Source: Spirochaetaceae bacterium
GTDB lineage: Bacteria > Spirochaetota > Spirochaetia > Treponematales > Rectinemataceae
Reading direction: 5' to 3'
DNA length: 51,744 nucleotides
NCBI GenBank assembly: GCA_025355995.1
Contig: JANXYQ010000011.1
Location: forward strand, 1-51,744
The position numbers were made by a program, and so were the translations under genes. Each line of letters opens with the position of its first letter. Position 1 is the first letter of the stretch. The notes below the pieces were generated by a model that searched no databases, had not been told where the DNA came from, and saw nothing but the letters and a program-made list of their open reading frames with translations. This document shows, in pieces, positions 36,703-46,251 of the stretch.

Positions 36703-38109
36703 TCAATATGTCTTCAACGCGTCGGCGGCGCGCTTCTTGATCATATCCGAGGGATCGTCCGCGGCGAGGCGCTCGAGGTCGGCCTTCAGGTCCTGGGATC
36801 TGTTCTTTCGCGCCCATTCTATGCCGGCGACTCGAATCAGGTACTCCTTGTCCGATAGAAGCACGCGCGCCAGGGATCCTATGCCGGGAGCCTTGTCGGC
36901 GTTGGCGACCTCTCGCGCGAGGGCGGTATAGAAGCTCCTCTCCTTCTCGGCAGCCTGGGCGACCAAGAGCCTTTCGAGCGCCTGTCGCGAACCTTCCGGA
37001 TCGTAGCGCGACAGCAGGCCGAAGCAGAGGGTCCTGAGCGTCAAATCCTCTTTCGGGTCCTCGAGCCTCTCCCGCAGGAAGGAGAAGGAATCCCCGCCTA
37101 GTATGGCCAGGGACCGGCAAGCCTCGGACCTCACGGCCTTCTCGGGGTCGCTCTGCGCCTTGTACTTCAGGAAGGGCAGGGCCTGGACCACCCGGCCTGA
37201 CGCCGCGGCCTTGCATGCCGCTATGCGGGCGTTCGCGAAGGAATCCCTCAGGGCCTCCGCGATAGCCCCTCTGGCCGCATCGCCGGGCGCGCCCGTGCCG
37301 TCCGCGAAGGAACCGAGCGCCCCTATAGCCGAAGTGCGGACGTTCGGGTCGGCGTCGTTGGCTGCCTTGACGAGGGACTCGACCGAGGAGCCGTCCTTGA
37401 TCTTGGCCAAGGAGGCGCAGGCGAACATCCTCGCAGCCTTTCCTGCCGTCGTATCCCGCACGAGCTTTCCGAGGCGCTCCGCCGCCTTGGCGGAGCCGAT
37501 GTCGCCCAGGGCCTTGATGGCTTCTTCCTTCAGCGCCGGCGTGGCCGAGTCGCCGTCGAACCAGCCGAGGAGGAGGTCCTCCTCCGCCGCCCCGCCCGCC
37601 CTTCCCATGAGGCGCACGAGGGAAGGCAGGAGCTTCTTGTTGTCCTCTTTGATGATCGGGTCCGAGAGCCGGAGGGCTTCCTTCGACCTGATGGCCGCCA
37701 AATAGGACAGGGCCGTCCCTACGAGATCCGCGTCCTCGTTGTCCCTATTGTCCAGGAGCGCGAGGGCGAGCTTCTCGGCCCCTTGCCACTCGAGGGAGGC
37801 GAAGAAATCCAGGATCGCCGCCCGGAGCTTGGGGCTCCGCGAATTTTTGAGGAGGGCCGCGAGCTCGTCGTTATATTTCCCATCCTTCTCGGCGGTCAGG
37901 TCTTTGACGAGATCTCCGATCTCCGCGTCTATGCCGTAGCGTATCGTATCCCGCCTCTGCGCCAAGGCCCGCGCCGCGGGGTCGACCGCCGCCTCGGCGC
38001 CCTTGGCCGCGGAATCGGCGACTACCTGAGCCCAGGCGCCGGGGACGGGGACGGCGCATAGCGCGAGGGCTAGCGCCGCGCCCGCTAGGGCGCGAGCTCG
38101 GGCGTTCAC
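36703..38109 (-). CDS. exported HEAT-repeat protein
   Basis: 468 aa with a signal peptide (RARALAGAALALALCAVPVPGAWAQ, cleaved near AWAQ). The body, about 90-460, is built of helical HEAT/PBS-lyase-type repeats with recurring patterns such as LKEEAIKALGDIGSAKAAERL and DPNVRTSAIGALGSFADG. Such arrays are scaffolds for protein contacts; no enzyme motif is seen, and the PBS-lyase label would be misleading. GTG at 38109 has GGAATAGG three bases upstream and opens exactly at the signal peptide; longer frames lie inside tgt. Four bases separate it from the tgt stop, so it is the last gene of the long operon. Confidence 0.85.
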   Translation of the reverse strand: MNARARALAGAALALALCAVPVPGAWAQVVADSAAKGAEAAVDPAARALAQRRDTIRYGIDAEIGDLVKDLTAEKDGKYNDELAALLKNSRSPKLRAAILDFFASLEWQGAEKLALALLDNRDNEDADLVGTALSYLAAIRSKEALRLSDPIIKEDNKKLLPSLVRLMGRAGGAAEEDLLLGWFDGDSATPALKEEAIKALGDIGSAKAAERLGKLVRDTTAGKAARMFACASLAKIKDGSSVESLVKAANDADPNVRTSAIGALGSFADGTGAPGDAARGAIAEALRDSFANARIAACKAAASGRVVQALPFLKYKAQSDPEKAVRSEACRSLAILGGDSFSFLRERLEDPKEDLTLRTLCFGLLSRYDPEGSRQALERLLVAQAAEKERSFYTALAREVANADKAPGIGSLARVLLSDKEYLIRVAGIEWARKNRSQDLKADLERLAADDPSDMIKKRAADALKTY

Positions 38110-38113
38110 CGGC

Positions 38114-39268
38114 CTATTCCTTGCTTCCGGTATAGGTCGCGAGGAAGCCGCGCTTGAAGCCGGCGAAATCGCCGCGCCGTATGCTCGCCCGTATCTGGGC
38201 GACGAGGTCGTGGAGGAAGTAGAGATTGTGGTAGGTCGCAAGCATCGCATAGAGGATCTCCTCGCACTTGTACAGGTGCCTGAGGTAGGAGCGGCTGTTG
38301 CCGCCGTGGCCGTCTCGGCCACGGCAGACGCGGCAGCCGCACTCCGGGTCGAGGGGGCCGAAATCCCTCTCGTAGACGGCCTTCTTTATCGCTATCGGCC
38401 CGCGGGAAGTAAATATTAGCCCGTTGCGAGCCGTCCGCGTCGGAAAGACGCAATCGAAAATGTCGATGCCGTTCTCGACCGCCTCGAGGATGTAGTCGGG
38501 CGTGCCGATGCCCATCAGGTAGCGTGGCTTGTCCTCGGGCAGGAGGGCCGCCGTGTAGGCGAGGAATTCGGAGAAGGTCTCGAAGGGCTCCCCGACCGAG
38601 AGGCCGCCGATCGCGATTCCCGGGAGGTCGAGCGCAGAGATCTCGGCCGCGCTCCTCGCGCGCAGGTCCTTGTAGAAGTTGCCTTGGACGATGCCGAATA
38701 GCTCTCCCGCATATCCCTCGCCCCGCTTGGCCAGCCAGCGCTCCTTGGCCCGGCCCGCCCATCGGGTCGTGAGGTCGGAGGCCTTCCTCGCCTCCCCCGC
38801 CTCGGTCTCCCAGGGCGTGCACACGTCGAGCTGCATCTGCACGTCGCTGTTGAAGGCGGTCTGCGCCTCGACGGCCTCCTCGGGGCTTATGAATTTCAGG
38901 GCGCCGTCGACGTGCGAGCGGAAGCGGACGCCCTCCTCGCTGAGCTTCCTCAGGGCCGGTAGGGAGAATATCTGGAAGCCGCCCGAGTCTGTGAGGAAGT
39001 TGCCGTTCCATCCAGTGAAGCCGTGGAGTCCGCCGGCCTCGCGGATAAGCTCGTGCCCCGGCCTGAGGTAGAGGTGATAGGTATTAGCGAGGATTATCGG
39101 GAAGCCTATCTCGGCGAGGGACTCCGGCCCTATGGCCTTCACCGTCGCGTTGGTACCCACGGGCATGAAGGCGGGGGTCTCGAACTCCCCGTGGGGCAGC
39201 CTGATCCGTCCAGTCCTCGCCCTAGTCGAAGCATCCGAGGCCTCTTTAGTGAAAATGCCGAGATCCAT
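38114..39268 (-). CDS. tgt: queuine (preQ1) tRNA-ribosyltransferase
   Basis: Exchanges guanine-34 of tRNA-Asp/Asn/His/Tyr for preQ1 on the way to queuosine. Catalytic D94 (LTDSGGFQ) and the nucleophile D272 (DCVFPTRTARNG) are present. The zinc site is C310, C312, C315 and H347, with a 31-residue gap before the His where E. coli has 25: a short Gly-rich insertion (RGRDGHGGN) sits just after the third Cys. 384 aa. GGAGCGGC precedes the ATG. No queA or other queuosine genes are in the window. Confidence 0.96.
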   Translation of the reverse strand: MDLGIFTKEASDASTRARTGRIRLPHGEFETPAFMPVGTNATVKAIGPESLAEIGFPIILANTYHLYLRPGHELIREAGGLHGFTGWNGNFLTDSGGFQIFSLPALRKLSEEGVRFRSHVDGALKFISPEEAVEAQTAFNSDVQMQLDVCTPWETEAGEARKASDLTTRWAGRAKERWLAKRGEGYAGELFGIVQGNFYKDLRARSAAEISALDLPGIAIGGLSVGEPFETFSEFLAYTAALLPEDKPRYLMGIGTPDYILEAVENGIDIFDCVFPTRTARNGLIFTSRGPIAIKKAVYERDFGPLDPECGCRVCRGRDGHGGNSRSYLRHLYKCEEILYAMLATYHNLYFLHDLVAQIRASIRRGDFAGFKRGFLATYTGSKE

Positions 39269-39319
39269 TGCCGCTCCTATTGGGTTGCGCGAGATGCGAT
39301 GCGCGTTGTGCGAGGCTCA

Positions 39320-40411
39320 TCAGGTCCGCGCCGTCCTGAAGAGAAGGACGCCGGCCGCTATGAACACGACGAGTGGCGCCCAGGCCCCGAGGCGAGGGTC
39401 GATCGCTCCCGTCTTGGCGAGCAGCATCGTTATCATTTGCGCGACGTAGTAGAGCGTCGCGGCTATCAGGCTCGTGAGGAGGCTGGCGAGGAGCACGTTC
39501 TTCCGAAACCGCCCGCCGGCGGCGCCCGCGAGGAGCACGACGACCAATGGCGTGAACGCGAAGCTGTAGCGCTTGTTCCTCTCGGCCTGGGCGGCGGCGA
39601 AGGGAAGCCCGGCACGCCTCAGGAACGAGACATAGACCCCGAGTTCCGAGGCGGACAGCTCGTTCAAGTCCCTGTTCTGGCTTCGGAAGGCGTCGGGCCT
39701 CTCGTCGAGCCGCTCGCTCGTCCAGCTGCCGTACGAGAGGTCGTTCCACGAGCCGTCCAAGGCCCTCTCGAAGCGCCGCACCCGGCCGAAGACCCAACGG
39801 GAACCGTCCCAGCGGGCGGTGGCCGCCTCCGTCCTCGCCGCTGGCTCTCCCTTGTCGTCGCGCTCGATCACCGTGACTCCCGAGAGGCTCATGCTCGCGT
39901 CGTCGTAGAACTGGACTCGATAGACGATCGCGCCGTCCCTCGCGATGACGGTGACGTCGGGGTTGCTCAGCGAGCTCTTCTGGTTGAGGAGCTGCCGCGA
40001 GAGCTCGTTCTTGCTCTTGACCGTCCGCAGGACGACGCCGTCGTCGAAGAAGAAGGATAGCGCGCATAGGGCGAGGGCCGCCGCGAAGAGCGGCGCGGTG
40101 AAACGCGCGAGCGAGACGCCGGAGCCGAAGATGACCGTGAGCTCGTTGCCCGCGTACAGCGAGGCGAGGCTGTAGGAGGCCGCGAACAGAAGGGCGATGG
40201 GCAGGCCGTTGGAGACCGCCGTCGGCAGGTAAAGGGCCATGACCTTGAGGACGGCCAGCAGGGGGGCCTCTTGCGCGAGGTAGCGCCAAAGGTTCCCGAA
40301 CAGGTCCACCAGTTCGAGGATGAGGGCGAATAGGCCCAGCGAGGCGCCGAGCGCGGGCAGGAAGATACGCAGGAGGTAGCCCCTCAGAATCCTGGTCTTC
40401 GCGCGGCCCAT
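39320..40411 (-). CDS. LptF/LptG (YjgP/YjgQ) family permease, LptG-like
   Basis: Inner-membrane subunit of an Lpt-type ABC exporter that lifts lipopolysaccharide toward the outer membrane. Three N-terminal helices (about 15-115), a periplasmic beta-jellyroll domain (about 125-265), and three C-terminal helices (about 285-360) give the family architecture; 363 aa matches LptG. AGGGAGGG sits just before the ATG, overlapping the end of the partner gene. Which of the pair is F and which G cannot be settled here. LptB and LptC are not in the window. Confidence 0.83.
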   Translation of the reverse strand: MGRAKTRILRGYLLRIFLPALGASLGLFALILELVDLFGNLWRYLAQEAPLLAVLKVMALYLPTAVSNGLPIALLFAASYSLASLYAGNELTVIFGSGVSLARFTAPLFAAALALCALSFFFDDGVVLRTVKSKNELSRQLLNQKSSLSNPDVTVIARDGAIVYRVQFYDDASMSLSGVTVIERDDKGEPAARTEAATARWDGSRWVFGRVRRFERALDGSWNDLSYGSWTSERLDERPDAFRSQNRDLNELSASELGVYVSFLRRAGLPFAAAQAERNKRYSFAFTPLVVVLLAGAAGGRFRKNVLLASLLTSLIAATLYYVAQMITMLLAKTGAIDPRLGAWAPLVVFIAAGVLLFRTART

Positions 40412-40421
40412 GAACCCTCCC

Positions 40422-41765
40422 TCACTTGGTCCGCAGCCGCGCCGCCCAGAGCGCCAGCCCGGCGGCCAGGACGACGAGGTTCGGCGCCCAGGTCGACCAG
40501 AAGGGCGACCATGAGAGCCTCGTCCCGAAGGTCTGCCCGCCGAGGAGGAGGGCCCAGTAGATGACGGCGATCAGGATGCCCAGGCCGAAGCCCATGGTCC
40601 TGCCGGATTTTTTCGCGAGCAGCCCGAGGGGAAAGGCGAGCACGACGAAGAAGAGCGCTCCGAAGGGTATGGAGAATTTCTTGTCGTATTCGAGCCTGTA
40701 TACCTGGAGGGTCCTGTCGGCAGGCTGGGCGGTCCCGTATGATCGAAGGGTGGCGAGGGCGGGACCGAGCCGCTCGGCCGAGTTGGGCCAGGGGGAAACC
40801 CCTCCCGCCTCGGCGTCGTAGGCAGCGGAGAGGGAGGCGCGCGCGAAGGCTATGTCCTCGTCCCGCTTCATCACCCTCACAGCCAGGGCCGAAGCCTTCT
40901 CCGCGATGATCTTGGCCAGGTCGACGGAGGGCATGTCCCGGGGGCCAAGGGTCGAGGAATCGGAGCCCTCCTCGCGCATCGAGATCCTGTACTGCATGTT
41001 CGAGGCACGGGCCCATTCGAAACGATCCGTCTCGCCCTTCTTCACGGTCTGCTGCCAGACATCCGAGAGCTCGTGCACGACGTCGAGCCGGGCCTCGTCG
41101 ACCGCGAGGCTCGCCTCCCCTGCGGATATCACCCGCTCGCTGCCCTCCTCGCTCCTATCGAAGATGATGAGGTTCTTGATCTTCGATCCGACCATGTCGC
41201 CCGTAACCACGGTTACGTCCTTGTACCTGCGCGAGGACCAGGGCCGGAGCTCCAGCGCGGGCGTGGACGCCACGAGCTTGCGGGAGAGCTTGGTGAATTC
41301 GATGCTCCCCCTCGGCAGGAAGTAGTCGTTCATCGCGAAGGACACGAGGGAGAAGGCTAACCCCAGGGCGAGGAAGGGGGCGAAAGCCCGCCGCGGAGGG
41401 ATGCCCGCGGCCATCACCGCCAGCATCTCGCTGTCCGAGGCCAATCGTCCCGCGGCCATGAGGGCGCCCACGAGCGATGCGAAGGGAAAGGACATGGCGA
41501 TGACGGAAGGCATCGCGTACACGAGGAGGAGGGCGACGTCCTTGATCGGCGCCTTGCGCGACAGGATGTCCTCGGCCATGAGGAGGATCTGGTTGACGAA
41601 GAAGACGGCGAAGAAAAACAGGAAGCATACGAAAAAACCGAAGAGGAATTCCCGGGCGACGTAGCGGGAGACGACCGAGTAATGCGACCTTCCCCTGAAT
41701 GCCCTCGCGCCGGGAGCCTCGGGCGGAGGAACGCCGATCAGGGCGGCGGCTTCGTCGGCCATCAT
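40422..41765 (-). CDS. LptF/LptG (YjgP/YjgQ) family permease, LptF-like
   Basis: Partner of the previous permease. An N-terminal cytoplasmic stretch of about 28 residues is followed by the family's first helix [21 protein letters not shown]; the [23 protein letters not shown] loop, characteristic of YjgP, is seen as [15 protein letters not shown] and [13 protein letters not shown] larger periplasmic domain (about 165-340) makes it 447 aa, longer than E. coli LptF (366). The ATG overlaps the dut stop (ATGA); a second ATG directly after (41762) has GGGGAA nearby and may be the actual start. Confidence 0.87.
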   Translation of the reverse strand: MMADEAAALIGVPPPEAPGARAFRGRSHYSVVSRYVAREFLFGFFVCFLFFFAVFFVNQILLMAEDILSRKAPIKDVALLLVYAMPSVIAMSFPFASLVGALMAAGRLASDSEMLAVMAAGIPPRRAFAPFLALGLAFSLVSFAMNDYFLPRGSIEFTKLSRKLVASTPALELRPWSSRRYKDVTVVTGDMVGSKIKNLIIFDRSEEGSERVISAGEASLAVDEARLDVVHELSDVWQQTVKKGETDRFEWARASNMQYRISMREEGSDSSTLGPRDMPSVDLAKIIAEKASALAVRVMKRDEDIAFARASLSAAYDAEAGGVSPWPNSAERLGPALATLRSYGTAQPADRTLQVYRLEYDKKFSIPFGALFFVVLAFPLGLLAKKSGRTMGFGLGILIAVIYWALLLGGQTFGTRLSWSPFWSTWAPNLVVLAAGLALWAARLRTK

Positions 41766-42202
41766 TTCCCCGTCGAGCCGAAGCCGCCCGCCCCCCGCTC
41801 GGTGCTCCCAAGCGAGGGCGACGATTCGAAAACCGCGCGGGAAACGGGCGCGAGGACGAGTTGCGCGATCCTGTCGCCGTCGGCAATCGTCACGGCCGCC
41901 TCTCCGAGGTTCACGAGTAGGACCCTCAGCTCGCCCCTGTAGTCCGAGTCGATGGTGCCCGGCGAGTTGAGGCAGGTGATCCCCTTCTCCAGGGCCAGGC
42001 CGGAGCGCGGCCGCACCTGAGCCTCGTATCCCGGCGGCAGCTCGATGCGTAGGCCCGTGGGCACGGCCGCCCTCTCCCCGGGAGCGAGCGTGAGGGTATC
42101 CCCGATGCGCGCGCGCAGGTCGGCGCCGGCGCTGCCGCCGGTCTTGTACTCGGGCGCGCGGGCTCCCTCCTCGGCCGAGAATCGCACGACCACCTCATCC
42201 AC
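41762..42202 (-). CDS. dut: dUTP diphosphatase
   Basis: Trimeric dUTPase that hydrolyses dUTP to dUMP + PPi, keeping uracil out of DNA and supplying dTMP synthesis. All five motifs are present: [24 protein letters not shown] with the catalytic Asp, RIAQLVL and the C-terminal [11 protein letters not shown]-loop-like arm. 146 aa is standard. GTG at 42202 begins with DEVVVRF, the usual N-terminal strand; it overlaps the M16 gene by 8 bases. Longer frames lie inside that gene. Confidence 0.95.
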   Translation of the reverse strand: MDEVVVRFSAEEGARAPEYKTGGSAGADLRARIGDTLTLAPGERAAVPTGLRIELPPGYEAQVRPRSGLALEKGITCLNSPGTIDSDYRGELRVLLVNLGEAAVTIADGDRIAQLVLAPVSRAVFESSPSLGSTERGAGGFGSTGK

Positions 42203-43577
42203 GGCGCGCCGCCTTCGCGAGGCCCGGGCGCCCAGTTTCCGAGGGCTTCGCCGCGACGAGCCCGCTGGCCCTGGCCGTGCGCCGACTGAGCGATCCGTAG
42301 GCGAATCGCGCCCGTTCCCGGCCCTCGAGGAGCCTCGAGCAGACGGCGTTGAGGTCGCCTTGATCGAGCCTCGCCATGCTGGCGCGAGCCTCGTCGGGCT
42401 CCTGGGCGCCCGCGGCACCATCGGCATCCCCGGTGCCGCCGGAGAACAATACTTGGCGCGCGATCCGGCGCATCCGGAAATCGGTGTCCTCGAGGGCCAG
42501 GTCGAAGGAGCCCACGAGGCGGCTGACCGCGTCCGCGCTCTCCTCCTCCGTGAGCCCTCCTTCGGCCGCCTCGTCGAGCAGCCTGTCCATCTCGGCGGAC
42601 AGGGCGGGCAGCTGCGCCTCGGAGACGTTCGCCGAGGCCATCCAGAGGCACTCGGTCCTGGACATGGCGAAGGCGCTATAGACCGAGTAGCAGAGCCCCT
42701 TGTCCTCCCTGAGCGACAGGAATAGCCGCGAGCTCGACGCCTCGCCGAGGGCTCCGTTGAAGGCGGCCAAGGCGTAGTAGTCCTCCTCGCTGAAGGGGGA
42801 ATCGAGCTGGATCGCCTCGTAGAAATGCACCTGCTCCATATCGGCGCGCGAGAAGCCGCGCGTCGCGGAAAAGCGCGGCGCCACGCAGGCCCTCTGGGCG
42901 CCCCCCGGCTCGCCGCCCTCCCTCGCCCCGCCTACCGCGCCCGCGTCGGCTCCGCTCGCGAAGGCGAGGCGCGACAGCTCCTCCGCCAGGTCGGCCACGG
43001 GCACAGGTCCCGAGGCCGTCACGAGGAGGCTGCGCGGCGAGAATTCCGCCCGATAGAAGCCATAGAGCTCATCGCGCGTTATGCGACGGATGTCCTCGGG
43101 CTCGCCAGCGATCTTTCGCGCCAGCGGGTCCGAAGGCCAGATCGAGCCGAGGAACTCGTCGTGCGAGCGCTCCTCGGGATCGTCCCTGGCCGAGAGGATC
43201 TCGTTCACGATCACCTCGCGCTCGCGCTCGAAATCCTCAGCCTTGAAAACCGAGTTGAACGCCATGTCGGAGAGGACGTCGAGCGCGAGCCTCCAGCGCG
43301 ATGCCGGGACCTGGCAGTGGATGCAAATGGAATCCCGGTCGGTGAAGGCGTTGAGGTAGCCGCCGACCCGGTCAATCTCGCGCGATATGGCGGCGGCGCT
43401 TCGCCCCGACGTACCCTTGAAGGCCATGTGCTCGACGAAATGCACAAAGCCCCGCTCGCGCGGGGCCTCGTGCCGGGAGCCTATGGGAAACCAGAAGCCC
43501 GCCGCGAAGGACCTCGCCCCCTCCGCGGTTTCCGCCGCGAGGGCGGCGCCGCAGGGGAGGCGTAGGGTCGGTATCAT
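42195..43577 (-). CDS. M16 family zinc metallopeptidase
   Basis: 460 aa pitrilysin/processing-protease type. Inverted zinc motif H46-F-V-E49-H50 and the distal ligand E126 in VNEIL are intact in the N-terminal half, so it should be active. The C-terminal half (about 230-420) carries the matching non-catalytic M16 domain with [13 protein letters not shown]. Short single-chain form, like B. subtilis YmxG/MlpA, which likewise neighbours pnp and dut. GGAGGAGATAGG precedes the ATG at 43577 and overlaps the pnp stop codon. The final 40 residues are Arg/Ala-rich. Confidence 0.94.
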   Translation of the reverse strand: MIPTLRLPCGAALAAETAEGARSFAAGFWFPIGSRHEAPRERGFVHFVEHMAFKGTSGRSAAAISREIDRVGGYLNAFTDRDSICIHCQVPASRWRLALDVLSDMAFNSVFKAEDFEREREVIVNEILSARDDPEERSHDEFLGSIWPSDPLARKIAGEPEDIRRITRDELYGFYRAEFSPRSLLVTASGPVPVADLAEELSRLAFASGADAGAVGGAREGGEPGGAQRACVAPRFSATRGFSRADMEQVHFYEAIQLDSPFSEEDYYALAAFNGALGEASSSRLFLSLREDKGLCYSVYSAFAMSRTECLWMASANVSEAQLPALSAEMDRLLDEAAEGGLTEEESADAVSRLVGSFDLALEDTDFRMRRIARQVLFSGGTGDADGAAGAQEPDEARASMARLDQGDLNAVCSRLLEGRERARFAYGSLSRRTARASGLVAAKPSETGRPGLAKAARRG

Positions 43578-43578
43578 C

Positions 43579-45816
43579 CTATCTCCTCCGGGAATCGTCC
43601 CTCCGGGGACCTCTGTCTCCGCGATCGCCCGAACCGTGAGGGCGATCGCCCTGGGGTCGGTCGCCGTAGGAGGGCCTTCGCTCCCCGCGGTCGCCACCCT
43701 CATCCCTGTGCTCGGGAGGGGCCGGGACGTTGCCGTTCTCGTCCAGCGCGTCGACGGCCGCCAGGTTGAGCCTGCCGAGCCTGTCGACCTCGAGGAGCTT
43801 GACCTTGATCTTGTCGCCCTCGTGCACGACGTCGGTAACCTTCTCGACCCGGGTCTTGGAGAGCCTCGATATATGGCAGAGGCCTTCCTTGCCGGGGAGT
43901 ATCTCGATGAAGGCGCCGAAGTCCATCACGCGCTTGACGGTGCCCTCGTAGACGGTGCCCGTGATCGGGTCCTCGACGATGCCCATGATGGCTTCCTTGG
44001 CGTCGTAGGCCGCCTTGTGGTTGGATCCGTAGATGGTCACCGATCCGTCGTCGTCTACGTTGATCTTGACCTGGAACATCTCGCAGAGGGCCTTGATGTT
44101 CTTGCCGCCCGGCCCGATGATCGCGCCGATCTTCTCGACGTCGACCTTGGTCGACACGACCTTGGGAGCGTACTCGGAGATCTCGGCGGAGGGGGTGGAG
44201 ATGGTCTGCTCCATGATGCCGAGGATGTGCAGCCTTCCCCGCTTGGCCTGGGCGAGCGCCGCCGTGAGGATCTCCGTGGAGACGCCCGCGATCTTGATGT
44301 CCATCTGGAAGCCGGTGATGCCGCGCGTGGAGCCCGCGACCTTGAAGTCCATGTCGCCGAGGTGGTCCTCGTCGCCGAGGATGTCGGACAGCACGGCGAA
44401 GCGCTTGCCCTCGGTGATGAGGCCCATCGCGATGCCCGCGACCGGCATCTTGAGGGGAACTCCCGCCTGGAGCAGGGACAACGTGCCGGCGCAGACCGTG
44501 GCCATAGAGGACGAGCCGTTGGACTCGAGCACCTCGGAGACGACGCGGATGGTGTAGGGGAATTGCTCCTTGGTCGGGAGCACCTCCTCGATCGCGCGGC
44601 GGGCGAGGTGCCCGTGGCCGATCTCGCGCCTGCCCGTGCCGAGTCTGCCCACCTCGCCGACCGAGAAGGGCGGGAAGTTGTAGTGGAGCATGAAGCGGTC
44701 GCGCCTGTCGCCCTCGATGTCGTCGAGGATCTGTTCGTCGAAGACCGTGCCCAGCGTGGTGATGCCGAGGGCCTGTGTCTCGCCGCGGGTGAACAGGGCC
44801 GAGCCGTGCGTGCGCTTGAGTACGTTGATCTCGCAGGCGATGGGGCGGATGTCCTCGGTGCCTCGGCCGTCGACGCGGATGCCCTTGTCGAGTATGCCGC
44901 CGCGGAGGATCTCGTACTGCAGATCCTCCATGAGGGCGGCGAAGAGCTTCTTCTGTGTGTCGTCGGTGAATACCTCGGCGAATTTGGCCTTAGTGTCGCT
45001 TATTGCGGCCCCGACGGCGGCGTAGCGCTCCTGCTTGACCTTCGTGAAAAGGGCCTTGGACAGGAGGGCGTGAGCGTAGGCGCGAATATCCGCGGCCTTC
45101 TGCAGCTCCACCTTGAGCGGGGAGAGGGGGAGCTTCTCCTTGCCGCAGAGCTCGCGGAGCTTGACGATGAGGGCGCAGATCTCGGAGATGGGCTTCTTGG
45201 CCACCTCGATAGCGCCCAGCATCTCCTCCTCGGAGGCCTCCGAGGCGTGTCCCTCGACCATCGTTATGCCTTCGGCGGTGCCGGCCACGACGATCTCGAG
45301 CTTGGACTTCTTGATCTGGTCCTGTGTCGGGTTGATCACGTAAGCCCCGTCGAAGAGGCAGACGCGGACGCCGGCGATGGGCCCGGCGAAGGGAATGTCG
45401 GAGATGTGCACGGCGGCACTGGCGGCGATGAGGCCGATAACGTCCGGGGGCACGACGCCGTCGAAGGAGATGCAGGTCGGGACGACCTGGAGCTCGCGTC
45501 CGAAGGACTTGTCGAAGAGAGGCCTCATGGGCCTGTCGATGATGCGCGACACGAGGATCTCGCGGTCCTTCGGCCGGGTCTCCCTCTTGACGAAACCGCC
45601 GGGGATCTTGCCCGCGGCGTAGAATTTCTCGTTGTACTCGACGGTGAGGGGCACGAAATCGAGCCCTTCCTTCGCCTCGGCGGAGCAGCAGGCGGTCGCA
45701 ATGATGGACGTGCCCCCGCAGGTCGCGAAGACGGCGCCGTTGGCCTGCTTGGCCATGCGGCCGGTCTCGAGAATGAGTTCCTCTTCCCCGATCTTACATG
45801 TCAGCTTGTGTACCAT
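43579..45816 (-). CDS. pnp: polyribonucleotide nucleotidyltransferase (PNPase)
   Basis: Trimeric 3'-5' phosphorolytic exoribonuclease in mRNA decay. Two RNase PH domains (about 5-220 and 300-540) with the active-site segments of the second (FTRGETQALG, ILGDEDHLGDMDFKVAG), a KH domain (GAIIGPGGKNIKAL) and an S1 domain (GTVKRVMDFGAFIEI, LCHISRLS). After S1 comes a tail of about 40 residues rich in Arg, Asp, Gly and Pro ([16 protein letters not shown]), likely RNA-binding or disordered. 745 aa. ATG at 45816 has AGGGAA; earlier in-frame starts would lie in the hairpin region. Autoregulation through the upstream hairpins is suggested. Confidence 0.97.
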   Translation of the reverse strand: MVHKLTCKIGEEELILETGRMAKQANGAVFATCGGTSIIATACCSAEAKEGLDFVPLTVEYNEKFYAAGKIPGGFVKRETRPKDREILVSRIIDRPMRPLFDKSFGRELQVVPTCISFDGVVPPDVIGLIAASAAVHISDIPFAGPIAGVRVCLFDGAYVINPTQDQIKKSKLEIVVAGTAEGITMVEGHASEASEEEMLGAIEVAKKPISEICALIVKLRELCGKEKLPLSPLKVELQKAADIRAYAHALLSKALFTKVKQERYAAVGAAISDTKAKFAEVFTDDTQKKLFAALMEDLQYEILRGGILDKGIRVDGRGTEDIRPIACEINVLKRTHGSALFTRGETQALGITTLGTVFDEQILDDIEGDRRDRFMLHYNFPPFSVGEVGRLGTGRREIGHGHLARRAIEEVLPTKEQFPYTIRVVSEVLESNGSSSMATVCAGTLSLLQAGVPLKMPVAGIAMGLITEGKRFAVLSDILGDEDHLGDMDFKVAGSTRGITGFQMDIKIAGVSTEILTAALAQAKRGRLHILGIMEQTISTPSAEISEYAPKVVSTKVDVEKIGAIIGPGGKNIKALCEMFQVKINVDDDGSVTIYGSNHKAAYDAKEAIMGIVEDPITGTVYEGTVKRVMDFGAFIEILPGKEGLCHISRLSKTRVEKVTDVVHEGDKIKVKLLEVDRLGRLNLAAVDALDENGNVPAPPEHRDEGGDRGERRPSYGDRPQGDRPHGSGDRGDRGPRRDDSRRR

Positions 45817-45845
45817 ATTTCCCTTCTTTAGAGTGAACCAACGCA

Positions 45846-45902
45846 AATAGGCCCGAACCCTGCCGAAGGGTATTTGCCCCTTCGGCGCGGCCGGGCCCTA
45901 TT
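45846..45902 (-). promoter_or_regulatory. hairpin B, nearest to pnp, in the rpsO-pnp gap
   Basis: Two nested stems: GCCGAAGGG (45862-45870) with CCCTTCGGC (45878-45886), 9 bp, and outside it GGCCCG (45850-45855) with CGGGCC (45892-45897), which can extend through AATA/TATT to 45846-45902 with one bulged base. Together with the neighbouring hairpin it fills the intergenic region. Candidate RNase III substrate or PNPase control element. Confidence 0.65.
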
Positions 45903-45965
45903 ATCCGCGCGGCGGACGTCCCTGCGGGAATATCCCCTCGGGGGCCGCAGGGTCGTCGCGCGGAT
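45903..45965 (-). promoter_or_regulatory. hairpin A, directly after rpsO
   Basis: ATCCGCGCG (45903-45911) pairs perfectly with CGCGCGGAT (45957-45965), 9 bp, and CCCTGCGG (45920-45927) with CCGCAGGG (45945-45952), 8 bp; a competing CCCC/GGGG stem lies in the apical loop. It starts 1 base beyond the rpsO stop codon. No T-run follows, so simple intrinsic termination is unlikely. Confidence 0.65.
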
Positions 45966-45966
45966 G

Positions 45967-46236
45967 CTATTTGCGGATACCGAGCTTCTCGATGAGCTCA
46001 CGATAGCCTGTCAAGTTCGTGCGCTGCATGTACTTGAGCAGGCGACGGCGCTGGCCTACGAGCTTGAGAAGTCCGCGCCTCGAATTGGTGTCCTTCTTAT
46101 GGACCTTGAAATGCTCGGTGAGCATGGTAATACGCTCGGTAAGCAGGGCGATCTGAGTCTCGGCGGCGCCGGTGTTCTTTTCGCTCTTCCCGTGCTCGAG
46201 CACGACCCGGGCCTTGTCCTCTTTGGTCAACGCCAT
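45967..46236 (-). CDS. rpsO: 30S ribosomal protein S15
   Basis: 89-aa four-helix protein that binds the central domain of 16S rRNA early in 30S assembly. Textbook S15: [45 protein letters not shown]. Normal length. GGAGATAGAG precedes the ATG. It sits between ribF and pnp, the common rpsO-pnp arrangement. Confidence 0.98.
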   Translation of the reverse strand: MALTKEDKARVVLEHGKSEKNTGAAETQIALLTERITMLTEHFKVHKKDTNSRRGLLKLVGQRRRLLKYMQRTNLTGYRELIEKLGIRK

Positions 46237-46251
46237 CTTCTCTATCTCCTT

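Noticed and set aside
43387-45831. 814-codon open frame antisense to pnp
   Set aside because: Same reason; PNPase on the other strand has all domains intact.
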